From Herpetosiphonaceae bacterium (lineage in GTDB: Bacteria; Chloroflexota; Chloroflexia; Chloroflexales; Herpetosiphonaceae): a stretch of DNA of 64,000 nt. Numbering within the stretch: position 1 is the first letter of the stretch; every line of letters begins with the position of its first letter. Positions 8,816-18,991 of this stretch are shown here, piece by piece. The position numbers and the translations under genes were made by a program. The stretch spans positions 124,001 through 188,000 of the forward strand of contig BPHZ01000006.1 in the NCBI GenBank assembly GCA_026003835.1, given 5' to 3'. The notes under the pieces were generated by a model. That model did no database searches and was not told the origin of the DNA. It worked only from the letters and a program-made list of their open reading frames with translations.

Positions 8816-9636
8816 TGCTGGGCATCTCCCGCATACACCTGCATAGGCTTCTCTCCGACGACCAGCAGCATTGAACGCCACGCTGGGATCGCCGCAGTCA
8901 ACAGCCAGAGACAGGCCTTGCCTGCGACACGCAGCGGATGGCTGAAGAGCCGCTCGCGCTCGATGCCGACCCGCTCCCATGCATCTCCGTAGCGCGCCAG
9001 CACCAGCTCGAAGCCGCTCTCTCGCAGCAGCCACTGAAGCTCCTGCATTGTATAGAGGCGGCTGTGGTTGTAGTAGCGCTGCGGCCCATGCAGCTGCATG
9101 GCACGCTTGAACTCACTGAAGGGCTCAAACGGCCGGCCAAGCAGAATATCGGCAAGTGTACGCAGACGGCTCTTGATGTAGAGCTGGTTCGGAGTGCTGA
9201 TAACCAGACGACCGCCGGGGCGCAGTACGCGCGCCATTTCGCGCAGAGCCGGCAGCGGCGATCCTGCCAGATGCTCGATGACCTCGGAAAAGACAACCGC
9301 ATCAAACGCTTGATCGTTATAGGGGATTGGCTGCTCGTCGAGGTTACAGAAACGGACTTCAACTCCTAGCGCGCGCCACAGCTCGGCGCGCTGCTCGGGG
9401 AACAGATCCACGCCTGCTACCTCATAGCCGGCCCGGCGCAAAATTGCCGTGAACTGCCCGGGCGTTGTGCCAATCTCCAAGACTCGTGCCGGGGGCACGG
9501 GCAACGCCGCCAGCAGCGCCCGAAAGCGATGCCGGTGCAAGCGAAAGTAGGCGGGTTTTCCATCCGCAGGGATGCTGCGCCCATATGCTTCAACGATTTC
9601 ATGAACCTGCATCTTCTTTACCGTGGCTCGTTTCAT
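8812..9636 (-). CDS. class I SAM-dependent methyltransferase
   Basis: About 274 residues from ATG 9636 (a GTG at 9684 would add 16 residues but overlaps the upstream gene). SAM motif I is VLEIGTTPGQFTAI, the acidic post-I residue is in VAGVDLFPEQ, the later motif is FDAVVFSEVIEHL, followed by LREMARVLRPGGRLVISTPN. This is the Methyltransf_11/23 pattern found beside glycosyltransferases, where such enzymes O-methylate sugars or modify lipid carriers. It sits between a GT4 gene (23 bp upstream) and a membrane glycosyltransferase (ATGA overlap), so a role in glycan decoration is likely. Confidence 0.85.
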   Translation of the reverse strand: MKRATVKKMQVHEIVEAYGRSIPADGKPAYFRLHRHRFRALLAALPVPPARVLEIGTTPGQFTAILRRAGYEVAGVDLFPEQRAELWRALGVEVRFCNLDEQPIPYNDQAFDAVVFSEVIEHLAGSPLPALREMARVLRPGGRLVISTPNQLYIKSRLRTLADILLGRPFEPFSEFKRAMQLHGPQRYYNHSRLYTMQELQWLLRESGFELVLARYGDAWERVGIERERLFSHPLRVAGKACLWLLTAAIPAWRSMLLVVGEKPMQVYAGDAQQ

Positions 9637-9658
9637 TGTGATAAATCGCAATATTGTA

Positions 9659-10889
9659 TCATACAATCTCGCCGTTTTTTTCACAGGAACAGCGTTTCAC
9701 AACGGACTCCGCCAGCCCCAAGATGCGAACGGCGCGGGCGGCGTAGGTATGCTCCTGCACCGCAGCACGACCCAGAGCTTCCCTGCTTGAGCGATCAGGA
9801 TCTGCAAGGGCCAGGCAGAGCGCATCCGCTAAGCTGGGTTGTATCCCCTCGCCCGGAAATAATAGCCCGACAGTGTATGGCAGAATCTCAGCGAGCGCTG
9901 GAATATCGGGCAGAACGACCATCCGGCCGGCCGCCAGATACTCAAAGAGTTTGAGCGGCGAGGCAGTCACATCAGTTACCGTATCCGGAATAACGAGAAC
10001 ATCGGGCGGCATGCAGATATGGGATAACCTCCGGCTGAGCCAGCTGGCCGGTAAAGATCACGGCGCTGTCGAGACCAAGCGCAGCCGCCTGAGCTCGTAG
10101 CTGCTCGATCTCGGCAGGGCGTCCGCCGACCAGCGCCAGCAGCGCCTGCGGCATGGCTTGCCGGACAGCTGTGAAGGCATCGATCAGGCGATCGATGCCG
10201 CGGTAGGCGAAGGTCATCCCCGTGTAGACCAGCAGCGGCGCATCGAGGGAGATGCCCAGCTTCCGCCGCGCAGCGACGCGATCGCCGGGGACGATTGCGC
10301 TGTCGTCGAACGCGTCGGGAATGATCGCGATCTCCTCGGGCTTTCTCCAGCCAAGTGCAGCAAGCAGCCGCCGGAAATCTCCGGTCAGCGAGGCCACCGC
10401 CGCGCTTTTTGTAAGCGCCACGCGATCGAGCACATGCAGCAGCGGCTGCGCCCAGCGTTCCTTAGCCCGCGAAGGATTCCAGCTCTCCAGATCGTGAGCT
10501 TCATAGATCACCGGCAGGCCCAGCAACGGACCCCAGAGGGCCGTCCACCAGAACGCGCAGATGATCTCGCGAACGTAGACGATGTCGATTGGCCGGCCAC
10601 GAAGCCGCTCCCAGCCAATCACCCCTGCGGTCATCGCCGCAAAGAGCGAGCGCTCGGCATAGTACCAGAGCGTCGATCGGTAGAAGCGGGAGAGCTTGCC
10701 TACGGCAGGCCGGGGCAGGTGCAGCGCGCCCAGCTCCGCGAAGCGCGATGGCTCGCGCAGCCAGCGCGGCACAATTGCCAGCGTCTGGGGCGCGCGCAGG
10801 CGCAGCTCACGCAGCGTCGTGTAGGTTTGGATGGCGTTGGCCGAGCGCAGCGTCAGACTAGTCGGGTAGGCAATATAAGCAATTCGCAT
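9659..10889 (-). CDS. GT4 family glycosyltransferase (one frameshift)
   Basis: Reconstructed product of about 410 residues starting MRIAYIAYPTSLTLRSANAI. It has a GT-B fold: N-terminal acceptor half with VIYEAHDLESWNP, linker, and C-terminal donor half with LLVYTGMTFAYRGIDRLIDAF and SPLKLFEYLAAGRMVVLPD, the place of the EX7E motif of GT4 enzymes. The frame breaks at about 10005-10012; removing one C of GCCCG rejoins YLHAA to DVLVIPDTVTDV. It is cytoplasmic and uses a nucleotide sugar; donor and acceptor are unknown. Confidence 0.8.
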
Positions 10890-10957
10890 AACCTTGTAGA
10901 GCACGACAGGGGGACGGCACCTGGCCGTCCCCCGCCAAACTATCTTCGAAAGAAGCG

Positions 10958-13253
10958 CTACCTCATAGTGACAGGGAGATGGATTGTCGGCAGCTGATAA
11001 TCCGCGGCAAGCGTCACCGTCGTCCGGAGAACCTCGCTTGAGAAGTTACCGGCACCATCCAGGAAACGCACATAGATGTAGCGCGTGCCTGGATCGCTGC
11101 CCGGATCGCTGTCTGTGAACGAAACCAGGCTCATCTTGACGCTGGTCGCCCCTGGCGTCAATTCGATAACCTGGGCGCCCCCCGCGAAGAAATCGGAGCC
11201 GCTGGGCGTATCGCCCAGATCCTGGGTGGTTACCAGCGCCCAGATGCCCCAGTACGCCTTATCCGTCTGCCCGATGAAGGCGCCGTAACTGTCATCGCTC
11301 ACCAGCACATCGGTGAAATAGAGCGTTGCCAACGCCTCTGTACCGCCGCCGTTATCAGCGGTCAGCAAATCCGGCGTAGCGGCGTTGGTGATCACCGGCG
11401 AATCGTCGTCGAAGTACAGGGTCCGGGTAGCGATCCCTGTGTTTCCAAGGGTATCGGTGAACAAGATCGTGGCGATCACCTCCTGCTCGGCAAAGCCATC
11501 GCCCTCGGCAGTCAAAAGCTTTCCATCCAGCGTCACAAGGTAGGCGGAGGTATCGCTGCCGGAGTGAATGCTATCATCAGTATCGGCAGCAGTATAGCTT
11601 TCAAGACCACTGCAGACGGAAGGCTCGTCGCTGACCTGATAGACATAGTTCGGGGTGCGAATCCAGTCGCTCTCGCCGGCAGTAGGATAGGACTCGCCAC
11701 CTGACGGCGAAACGTTTGGCGACCCTGGGCTGGTGAGACTCGCTATCAGAGCCGATGCCTGGATGGCCTGGTCAAGCGTAATTGAGTCACTGCTCGCCTC
11801 CGCCTGGGTGCCCTGGCTGCCCCTTACCTGCGTGTAGAGGGTATAGATTCCGCATGCAGACGCATCTTGCAAACGCGGGCGCAGCAACCGTGATCGTGTT
11901 TGCAAAAGGCTGCCAGCCGTTTGAGTCGTTATCAGTATCGCTCGGCGGAGCGCCCCAGTTCCAGCGCACCTCCGACGGGTTGTTGACGATATCGGTGAAG
12001 CTAACGCTGAGGCTTGTCTTCTTCGTAAAATTGGCGTCATTCTCGATGATCGGCCGGGCGCTCGGCAGCGGAGGTGTGGTCGGCGTTGGCGTAGCAACCG
12101 GGTCATCGCTGGAGAAGAGGAAGTACCCGCGCGACCGGGCCGGAGCTGAGGTGATACTCGACAACGCCATGACCATAGACCTTATCTGAGACCGTTGCGG
12201 AGCCTCGACCATTGGCGATAAAGACGCCGTCGTAGGCGACATTTATCGGCCCTTCCCACTGTCCTTGCGAGTTCTCATAGGCATACCAGGCTTCCCAGTT
12301 TCCACTGGCATCGCCGGCCCAGAACATATGGATGTTATCGCGATCGTCGAGGGTGATCGAGACGCTACCGTAGGCAGTGCCATTCATCAGGCGCGAGCGA
12401 GGCCATGTGCCGTTCGACTGGCGAACGGCATACATGATGCCGCCGCCGACATTACGCCAGGCAACATAGGCGGTACCGTCTGATGCAAAGTCGATCGTCG
12501 GATCGGCAAAATATTCGTTCGTGCCCAGGGAGGGAGTTTACATCCTCGACGGTAAAACCCGACCCATTCCAGAAAGCGGCATAGATATGGCCATTATTGC
12601 CGCCAAAGGCAACGCCGACTGCCCCATTTGGCCCCGCGCTGATCGCCGCCTGGTTGATCAGGACGACATTGCCGATCGAGCCCGTGCTGGACCACGTAAC
12701 TCCTCCATCGGTCGAGAAGCGATACTGCGGAGGAATTTGCGGCTCATTCCAGACGACAAAGATCGCTCCGTCGGATCTGACGGCTATCTGGGGATAGGAC
12801 ATGAACCCGGAGCTACTAATGGCCGTTCTCGTGGTATCAAAGGTGCCGTCCGGGAAGCGGCGCCGCACCAGGAGCTTCCTGGCGCTGCTACTGCTGTGGT
12901 CGGCCCAGACAACATAGGCCGATCCATCACCTGCGACGGCGATGCCTGAGGAGGCATAGTTCGGATTTCCATTCTCCCCGATCGTGCCAAGCTGGATCGC
13001 ATCTGGAAAATTGGCATCCGAGTCGCGCTTATTCCAAAAATGCGACTGTTTCGTACCACCAACACTTGCGGCGAGATGAATCTGATCGCCATTGCCGGCT
13101 GGCTGAGGGCGCTTGACGCTACTCGAGTTAGGAACGATAGCGGGAGGACACCAGTCTCACTGCGTTGGTCTCGGCGCCGCTATGCTGGGGCAGGAAGCTC
13201 GCCAGCACCAGCAAGGTCCAGAGCGCGCTAACCAATACTATAGAACGTCGCAT
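10958..13253 (-). CDS. secreted beta-propeller (BNR/sialidase-like) surface protein, four or more frameshifts
   Basis: Reconstructed protein of about 760 residues. The signal peptide starts MRRSIVLVSALWTLLVLASF (CAT at 13251-13253, preceded by AAGGGG). The N-terminal half has repeated blades of the type YPQIAVRSDGAIFVVWNE and YVVWADHSSSS, as in sialidase-like propellers without a visible catalytic set. A Pro/Thr linker (VATPTPTTPPLPS) leads to a C-terminal region of Ig-like or Ca-binding segments rich in Asp (TLYFDDDSPVI). The protein ends TIHLPVTMR. Breaks are near 13150, 12530, 12145 and 11865, each restored by removing one base. It may be a glycan-binding surface protein; no enzyme activity can be claimed. 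The 13254-13293 gap holds only the ribosome-binding site. Confidence 0.68.
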
Positions 13254-13293
13254 AGATGTTTCCCCTTGTTACCAGGCGTTACACCTTATCCCT

Positions 13294-14053
13294 TTACTGG
13301 GCGGTGATCGTAACGTTATCGAAGAGTATATCGCCGATGGCGCGGGTATAGAGGCCGGCCCGACCGCTTGTAATCGAGGTATCCTCAGCCTGTGCGACAA
13401 GCTGCCCATTCCAGCCAGACCTGGATTTGTGAGCCGGAGACACTCATCTTTACCGTATGCCAGGTACGCTGCTGATACCCGTCCCCATGGACTTCGGCCA
13501 ACGGTACCGCGACACCGTCAACGACCTTCTCTAAAACACCTGCAGGATTGGCCTGGTAGGGCTCAGCAAAGATGCGGAAGCGATAGTAGCTGTCCCCGTT
13601 GTAGCGAGCAATCAGACCGAAGCTCATATTTTTGATATCGTAAACCTGCGCGGTTATGGCGTAGTTTGTCCAGCCAGGATCGCCGATGATCGCCGCCACC
13701 TGGTGCTCGCTGGGATTGCCGGCGGCAGCGGTGCGATCCTGAATGAGCTGTCCATCCTTGATCTTCCAGAGCGCACGCTCTTGCGGGTGGATGAGGTCAA
13801 GATCGACAAACTCCCAATCCTCAAGGGCGTCCGATGTTTCAAAGTTAGCACTCAACAGCGGATCGCCCTCAGATTGAGATGGTTGAGCAGGAGCAGTCCC
13901 GATCGTTGGTGTGGGAGGGAAATCAGGCATCTTCAAAATTGGCTGCTGCTCCTCGGCCCGACCGCTGCGAATGATACCTAAGCTCAGGGCAACGATAAGA
14001 AGCAGGCCGACAATGCCTGCTCCAATGATCGTCACACGCTCTTGTTTCTTCAT
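13294..14053 (-). CDS. membrane-anchored lectin-like (LamG/DUF1080-like) protein, one frameshift
   Basis: About 253 residues. MKKQERVTIIGAGIVG begins an N-terminal anchor (residues about 7-29), then a Pro-rich linker (MPDFPPTPTIGTAPAQP) and a concanavalin-like beta-sandwich. That domain has DPLLSANFETSDALEDWEF, SFGLIARYNGDSYYRFRI and, after correction, NGQLVAQAEDTSITSGRAGL to the end DNVTITAQ. The frame breaks near 13398 (one extra G). GAGGAG lies upstream of ATG 14053. A second candidate start at 14225, with AAGGAGAGGAGG, would add about 57 Pro-rich residues if one G near 14175 is also an error. It probably binds carbohydrate at the cell surface; it lies 40 bp upstream of the beta-propeller gene. 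Confidence 0.68.
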
Positions 14054-14255
14054 AGGAGTGCTCCTCGTGGGTGTGAGTAGACTGCTTATACAGCCCTGCT
14101 CGTAGTCCATAACCTCGGCAGAGATCATCGATGGAACCGGCTGGACCGGCGGCTGTTCCTTCAGCACTCGTTTCCTATGCCTGTCCCGATCGTTGCAGGG
14201 GCTGAGATGAAGGAGATTGCTGCATATGATCGGTCCTCCTCTCCTTTCTAGGGCC

Positions 14256-14285
14256 CTACGGCGGAGGTCTCAAACTCCACCGTAG
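14256..14285 (-). terminator. possible terminator hairpin after the 755-residue membrane protein
   Basis: Inverted repeat CTACGGTGGAG / CTCCGCCGTAG (reading the - strand) with one mismatch and an 8-base loop, about 110 bp after the upstream stop. No T-run follows, so termination is uncertain. The rest of 14054-14395 contains only the possible alternative start of the next gene. Confidence 0.35.
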
Positions 14286-14395
14286 TGTCGCCTGACGGCG
14301 ACGATGAGGCCATGCTAGAACCATCGAAACAATTTGTCAATACATCGGCCAATGGAATACGATCAACATCTAGGCTCATCCGAACGGGCAATTGG

Positions 14396-16663
14396 CTAGG
14401 GCAGCCGCTTCCACAGGAGCAACTCCCGGCCCGTATGTGTACGAATACTAATCAATTTGTAATATTGGCGTAAAACCTCCGGCCCTCCAAAGTAATTGCT
14501 CCAATCCGGTAGAGCAGGTATATATGTTGGACGCCGTATATGCAGAACATATTCAGGATCGCGCTTCTCGTGGCCGGCAGTGCCGCCGCCCATATTTTCA
14601 ACCTTCACACGCGCAATATGCTTATCATTCAGGCCAAGCAGATCGATCGTCGTGCGATCCGAGTAGTACGCAATCGCTCCAGCGCCCAAGGCGGCAACAC
14701 TCTCATTGTGAGCAGCATGATCGCGCAGCCAAATACCGATCTCACTCCAGATCCGCACACTCTCATCATCGCCTCTGATAATATGATCGAACGAGGCGCT
14801 GCGGCCAAGGGCATGGGCGCTGGTAGCCAGGAGTATCGCCCCCAGCAGCGCAGGCGCGGCCTTACGTAGAGCAGCGGAGCTCATGGCCCATGTGTACAGC
14901 CAGGCGAGCCCGTCAGCGATCAACAGCGCAATCCAGGGCACCAGTGGGACAAAGAAACGTTCGCCGGGAAAGTGATCGCCGCCTACGGAAATGACATACG
15001 CGCTGTATATGATGACAAGGAGCAGCAGATAGCCACGCCATGTCCGCCAGGCTGCTCGCCAATCCGACAGAAAACGGATGAACACAACCAGCAGCAGTGG
15101 TCCACCTACCGCCAGCGCAAACTTCTGCGCATACGCCAGCCCGCGTAGCGCCTGACGTATGCCGCCCCCGGTCTTCGCGTAAAAGGTATTCGGCAGCGGA
15201 TCGCCGTAATAGCTGAGGCGCCACAGAAAATATGGAACAACTATTAAAAGGTAGGGGAGCAGCGCCAGCAGAATCAGACGGAAGCGCGCGCGCCAGCTAT
15301 GAGTCGTCGCCGGCTCACCAGCTGGCAGGCCGGCCAGGCCGAGATAGAACAGCGACAGCGCCATCACCAGCGCCCCCTCTGGTCGTGTGAGCGAGGCAAG
15401 CGCAAATACGATCCCGCTCCAGCGCCAGGCGCGCGAGTGAACGAACAGCGCGCTGCCTGCCAACACGAGCAGAGTAAAGAGCCCTGTCTCAAGACCACCA
15501 CCGCGGGCGGTATAGACCAGGAGACTCTGGCTTGTAGCCACAACCAGCGCTGTAACCAGCGCCCAGGCGGGATCAAGCAAGCGTTTTGCCAGCCAGTAGG
15601 AGAGCAGGAGAATAGCGAGGGCGATGGCGACGCCGGATAGATACGACCAGTACACCGGATCGCCGCCAAGAGCAATCGTCAGCGCCGCGAGCATTGTCCA
15701 TAAGAAATTTGTGTACCCTTCAACCCGCTCGCCAACATTGTAGATCAGACCGTGACCGGCGACCAGATTGTAGGCATAGCGAAAAGAGATAAAGGCATCG
15801 TCGGTCATCCAGCTTGGCCAGATCATGCCGCTGAAGCTTACCAGCAGCGATAAGAGCGCCAGCGATAGACGACTGCGTACATCACTGGTCAGGAGAACGA
15901 CTACACCAGCAGCAACAACTGTAAAAAGCGCCAGCCAGATGAAGGGGAGCGGCGCAGGACGATTGAGCGCATAGAGCACGCTCAACCCGGCTCCCAGGGG
16001 ATAACAGACGAGCAGTACGGCGCCCGCGCCGGCGCCGCGTCTGCGCATCCATCCCCACAGAGAAGCCAGCGCCGCAGGAACGACCAACACCACAGGCCAC
16101 TCGATATACGGCAGCGGCTGGAGACCAATACTCGTCGCCATAACCCCCAGCTCACGGCGATCGCCCTGTGGAATGAAGGGCTGAGTCTGGAGACCAAAGC
16201 TCAGTCTATCATCCTTTGGAACGGGTGGGATGAGGAGTCGATAGACCCGAAACTCAGGAGCCGGCATAACAGTTGCAAGTGCGCGACCGCTCCCAAGAAA
16301 GCTCAAGGGCTGTGGACCGTCGGGATGGGCAGCGCGGATGCGGGCAGAGGCCACATAGGAAGGTGCGAGGTTCGCGCCAAATGGCATCTGCACAAGTGCG
16401 TTGCCGCTCGACCAGCGGTAGGCGAACGCTGCGTTCCGCTCTAACCCGTAGAACCCAACCAGGCTGAGATCTGTCTCGATCGTTGGGGCAACAAGCCTCG
16501 CCGTGTGTGAGGGAAGATCTTGCCGCAAGAGCATATATGCTCCAGCGCTCAAGCTTATCAAGAGGAGGAGCGCCATCCCTTCCAGGATATAGCGCAATAG
16601 CCTTGCTGTGCGACGCTCGCCGGCAGCGCTCTGACCCTCCAATGGATAATCAAGTGATTTCAT
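14396..16663 (-). CDS. GT-C membrane glycosyltransferase, AftB-like
   Basis: 755 residues with about 13 membrane segments. After a first helix (30-46) and a beta-rich external segment (60-180) comes the segment WMTDDAFISFRYAYNLV, then GHGLIYNVGERVEGYTNFLW. The DDA(F/Y)I..RYA pattern followed by G.V..N.G.RVEGYTN is the signature I recognise from AftB-like arabinofuranosyltransferases and related GT-C proteins; the DD pair in the first catalytic loop is the likely active site. GGDHFPGERFFVPL further on matches the same group. Family knowledge implies transfer of a sugar from a decaprenyl-phosphate donor outside the membrane; the actual sugar is unknown. It is a stand-alone transcription unit with spaces of over 240 bp on both sides. 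Confidence 0.75.
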   Translation of the reverse strand: MKSLDYPLEGQSAAGERRTARLLRYILEGMALLLLISLSAGAYMLLRQDLPSHTARLVAPTIETDLSLVGFYGLERNAAFAYRWSSGNALVQMPFGANLAPSYVASARIRAAHPDGPQPLSFLGSGRALATVMPAPEFRVYRLLIPPVPKDDRLSFGLQTQPFIPQGDRRELGVMATSIGLQPLPYIEWPVVLVVPAALASLWGWMRRRGAGAGAVLLVCYPLGAGLSVLYALNRPAPLPFIWLALFTVVAAGVVVLLTSDVRSRLSLALLSLLVSFSGMIWPSWMTDDAFISFRYAYNLVAGHGLIYNVGERVEGYTNFLWTMLAALTIALGGDPVYWSYLSGVAIALAILLLSYWLAKRLLDPAWALVTALVVATSQSLLVYTARGGGLETGLFTLLVLAGSALFVHSRAWRWSGIVFALASLTRPEGALVMALSLFYLGLAGLPAGEPATTHSWRARFRLILLALLPYLLIVVPYFLWRLSYYGDPLPNTFYAKTGGGIRQALRGLAYAQKFALAVGGPLLLVVFIRFLSDWRAAWRTWRGYLLLLVIIYSAYVISVGGDHFPGERFFVPLVPWIALLIADGLAWLYTWAMSSAALRKAAPALLGAILLATSAHALGRSASFDHIIRGDDESVRIWSEIGIWLRDHAAHNESVAALGAGAIAYYSDRTTIDLLGLNDKHIARVKVENMGGGTAGHEKRDPEYVLHIRRPTYIPALPDWSNYFGGPEVLRQYYKLISIRTHTGRELLLWKRLP

Positions 16664-16926
16664 GCTTCTGATCGTCGTGACCTGTTCATAAGCTCAGGTT
16701 TCGGTTCAACATTCATCAAATGGGCCATTATAGGTTTTTACCCCTGTTTGTCAACCGCTTATGAGGAAGAAGAACCCGCCTGTCTCATCACCACCAACTG
16801 ACATGCGCCGAAGGGCACCGGCGGGAAAGCGTTTAAAGGTCTGCTCCCAGTATAGCTGGGCAATCAAACTATGGTAATCATAGAACACTGAGAGGCAGAT
16901 GAAAGCTGGAACAGCAGATGAGAGGC
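16664..16926. other. 263-bp intergenic region, nothing recognised
   Basis: Between two - strand genes; somewhat more AT-rich than the coding flanks. It probably carries the promoter of the 755-residue protein gene. I see no hairpin, RNA gene or good promoter match. Confidence 0.4.
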
Positions 16927-18162
16927 TTATCTCCGCGCTGTAAGCGCCCGCTCGTAAAGCTCCAGCAAGCGCCGGCCAATGCGTTCCGGGCTAAAGTCTT
17001 GCGCGAAGTCGATTGCCCGCCTGCCCATATCCCCACGCAGAGCGGTATCTTCTAACACTCGGATGGCAGCGGCGGCCAGTGCCTGCGCATCCTCCGCTGG
17101 GATGACCAGCGCGCAGCCGGCTTGCCCGGCGTAGTCGGAGACACCGGTGGTTGCAGTGACGACAGCCGGCGTGCCGACTGCCGCAGCCTCGACCAGCACG
17201 CGGTTGAACGCCTCCACAACTGATGGTATCACCAGAAGATCAGCGGCGGCAAAGTAGCGCTGAACGTGATCGTGGGGCACGGGGCCGGCGAATATGATGG
17301 CCTGCTCAACCCCCAGGTCCACAGCAAGACGCCGCAGGTATGCGCCATAGTCGCCAAAGCGAGGCGTAGTACGGCTCGGCCCGGCGATCAGCATCCGCGC
17401 CTGCGGCACGGCCTGGAGGATCTGTGGGGCGGCGCGCACCAGATACTCAACGCCTTTAAAAGGATGCAGGCGGCCAAGGCTAAGGATAAGCGGCACGGCA
17501 GGATCAAGGTTATGGCGCTCGGCTACCGCGCGACGGCAGGCGGCGCGAAATGCCGCGGGATCGATATCTGCCGGCAGGTAGCTTGACCAGGTGATATTGT
17601 AGGGGATGCCGACGGCTTTGGCGGGATCACAGCCGAGGCTCACGGCAAGGTCGCGGATCTGCTCGGAGTCGCCGCGCACCAGCAGCGCCCGATCGAAGAC
17701 CCAGCGCAGCATGCGGCGCACGCGGGCAAAGCGGCCATAGCCGTAGTCATAGGCCGGCTCGCTCATCACGTCGGCGCCCTGGAGCGTCAGCGCCAGCGGT
17801 GTTGCCGGCGCGGCCAGCGCGGCGATAACGCCGTGGGGGTAGGCTGCCTCGACGTGGAGCAGATCGGGCTTGTGCTGTGGGATGGCGAGCGCGTAGCGCG
17901 GCAATAGCGTGAGAAAGTAGCGGTAGAGGAAGAGCAGGCTGCCGAGCGGCTTCAACACCAGATCCGGCAGGCGGCCATCGATCGGCAGCCGCTGAACGGG
18001 AACGCCCTCCACCAGCGCCGTACCCGCCGGATCATCGCCGGCTGCAAGACTTAGCACGGTCACATCGACGCCCATGCGACGCCAGGCAGCGATCAGCTCC
18101 ATATGCGGCCTGTTGCTCATTGCGCCGCCGCCATAGCGGCCAATCAGATAAGTTATACGCAT
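16927..18162 (-). CDS. GT4 family glycosyltransferase
   Basis: 411 residues, GT-B fold. N-terminal MRITYLIGRYGGGAMSNRPH, acceptor-side loop DLLHVEAAYPHGVIAAL, donor-side LILSLGRLHPFKGVEYLVRA, and the EX7E motif EAFNRVLVE followed by AAAVGTPAVVT. It acts on the cytoplasmic face, adding a sugar from a nucleotide donor to a lipid-linked glycan. It is the last gene of the overlapping run that starts at 25326 and directly abuts the methyltransferase gene. Specificity is not predictable. Confidence 0.9.
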   Translation of the reverse strand: MRITYLIGRYGGGAMSNRPHMELIAAWRRMGVDVTVLSLAAGDDPAGTALVEGVPVQRLPIDGRLPDLVLKPLGSLLFLYRYFLTLLPRYALAIPQHKPDLLHVEAAYPHGVIAALAAPATPLALTLQGADVMSEPAYDYGYGRFARVRRMLRWVFDRALLVRGDSEQIRDLAVSLGCDPAKAVGIPYNITWSSYLPADIDPAAFRAACRRAVAERHNLDPAVPLILSLGRLHPFKGVEYLVRAAPQILQAVPQARMLIAGPSRTTPRFGDYGAYLRRLAVDLGVEQAIIFAGPVPHDHVQRYFAAADLLVIPSVVEAFNRVLVEAAAVGTPAVVTATTGVSDYAGQAGCALVIPAEDAQALAAAAIRVLEDTALRGDMGRRAIDFAQDFSPERIGRRLLELYERALTARR

Positions 18163-18981
18163 CTACTTCACAATTTTGAACATCACATAGAGCGGCTCGG
18201 TAGCACGACCAAAGCGCTCCTCAAGTGGATGAACAATTTTAGCCAGGAGCCAGTCCTTGATGACATAGCGTCGCCAATATTTGGTTAGCTTTGTCTCATG
18301 GTACATGCCATTGAGGATACGGCGGCCAAAGGCCCCCCATTTGACCACCCGACCGCCGGAGGGCTTGATGTAGGTCTCCTCGATCTGCTGATCGTTGTAA
18401 AAGCGGAAGAACGATCCCGCCTTACCCTCCTGGACAAACGCATTGGAAGCGACGCGGCGAAACCTTCTGATGCCCTTGAAAAAATCCATCCGCTCGTTTC
18501 GCGTATAGGGAACGGTGATAACCGCTACGCCTCCCGGCGCCAGCACCCGGCCGATCTCTCTGCCGACCGGCCTATCCTCAGGGATGTGCTCAAGCGATGA
18601 GATAGCGCTCAGGCGCCGGGCCACAGCATCCCTGATCGGTAGCGCTGTGGCATCGGCCACAACCGGGTAGACCTTCCCAGCGCCGGGACGCGCCCATTCT
18701 TCTGCCTTGCGCCGCTGCCAGCGCACCCGCTCGGCATCTAACTCCAGGATAACGGTGTTGACGCCTTCGCGCGCCAGCATGTGTGGGTAGGTCGATGTGC
18801 CTGTGCCGATATCGAGCACAAGGTCACCCTGACGCAGGTCGAGCGCCTCTGTACACCAGGGATACTCGATCAGTCGCCACAGGCTGAAGTCGTTGATGGT
18901 CTCTTTGAGGATGCGCCAGCCATTGAACGCAACCTCATAGCGCAGGCAGCGTAGGGCGGGCAAGCGAACACGTCGAGTCAT
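18163..18981 (-). CDS. class I SAM-dependent methyltransferase
   Basis: 272 residues. Motif I VLDIGTGTSTYPHM, post-I acidic VILELDAERV, then a long insertion before SAISSLEHIPEDRPVGREIG and RVLAPGGVAVITVPY. The N-terminus (FNGWRILKETINDF) and the Arg/Lys-rich C-terminal 90 residues are typical of methyltransferases in exopolysaccharide loci. The start is 11 bp after the upstream GT4 stop and the stop abuts the downstream GT4 start, so translation is probably coupled. The likely substrate is a sugar or lipid-linked glycan in the same pathway. Confidence 0.85.
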   Translation of the reverse strand: MTRRVRLPALRCLRYEVAFNGWRILKETINDFSLWRLIEYPWCTEALDLRQGDLVLDIGTGTSTYPHMLAREGVNTVILELDAERVRWQRRKAEEWARPGAGKVYPVVADATALPIRDAVARRLSAISSLEHIPEDRPVGREIGRVLAPGGVAVITVPYTRNERMDFFKGIRRFRRVASNAFVQEGKAGSFFRFYNDQQIEETYIKPSGGRVVKWGAFGRRILNGMYHETKLTKYWRRYVIKDWLLAKIVHPLEERFGRATEPLYVMFKIVK

Positions 18982-18991
18982 ACGTTCTCCA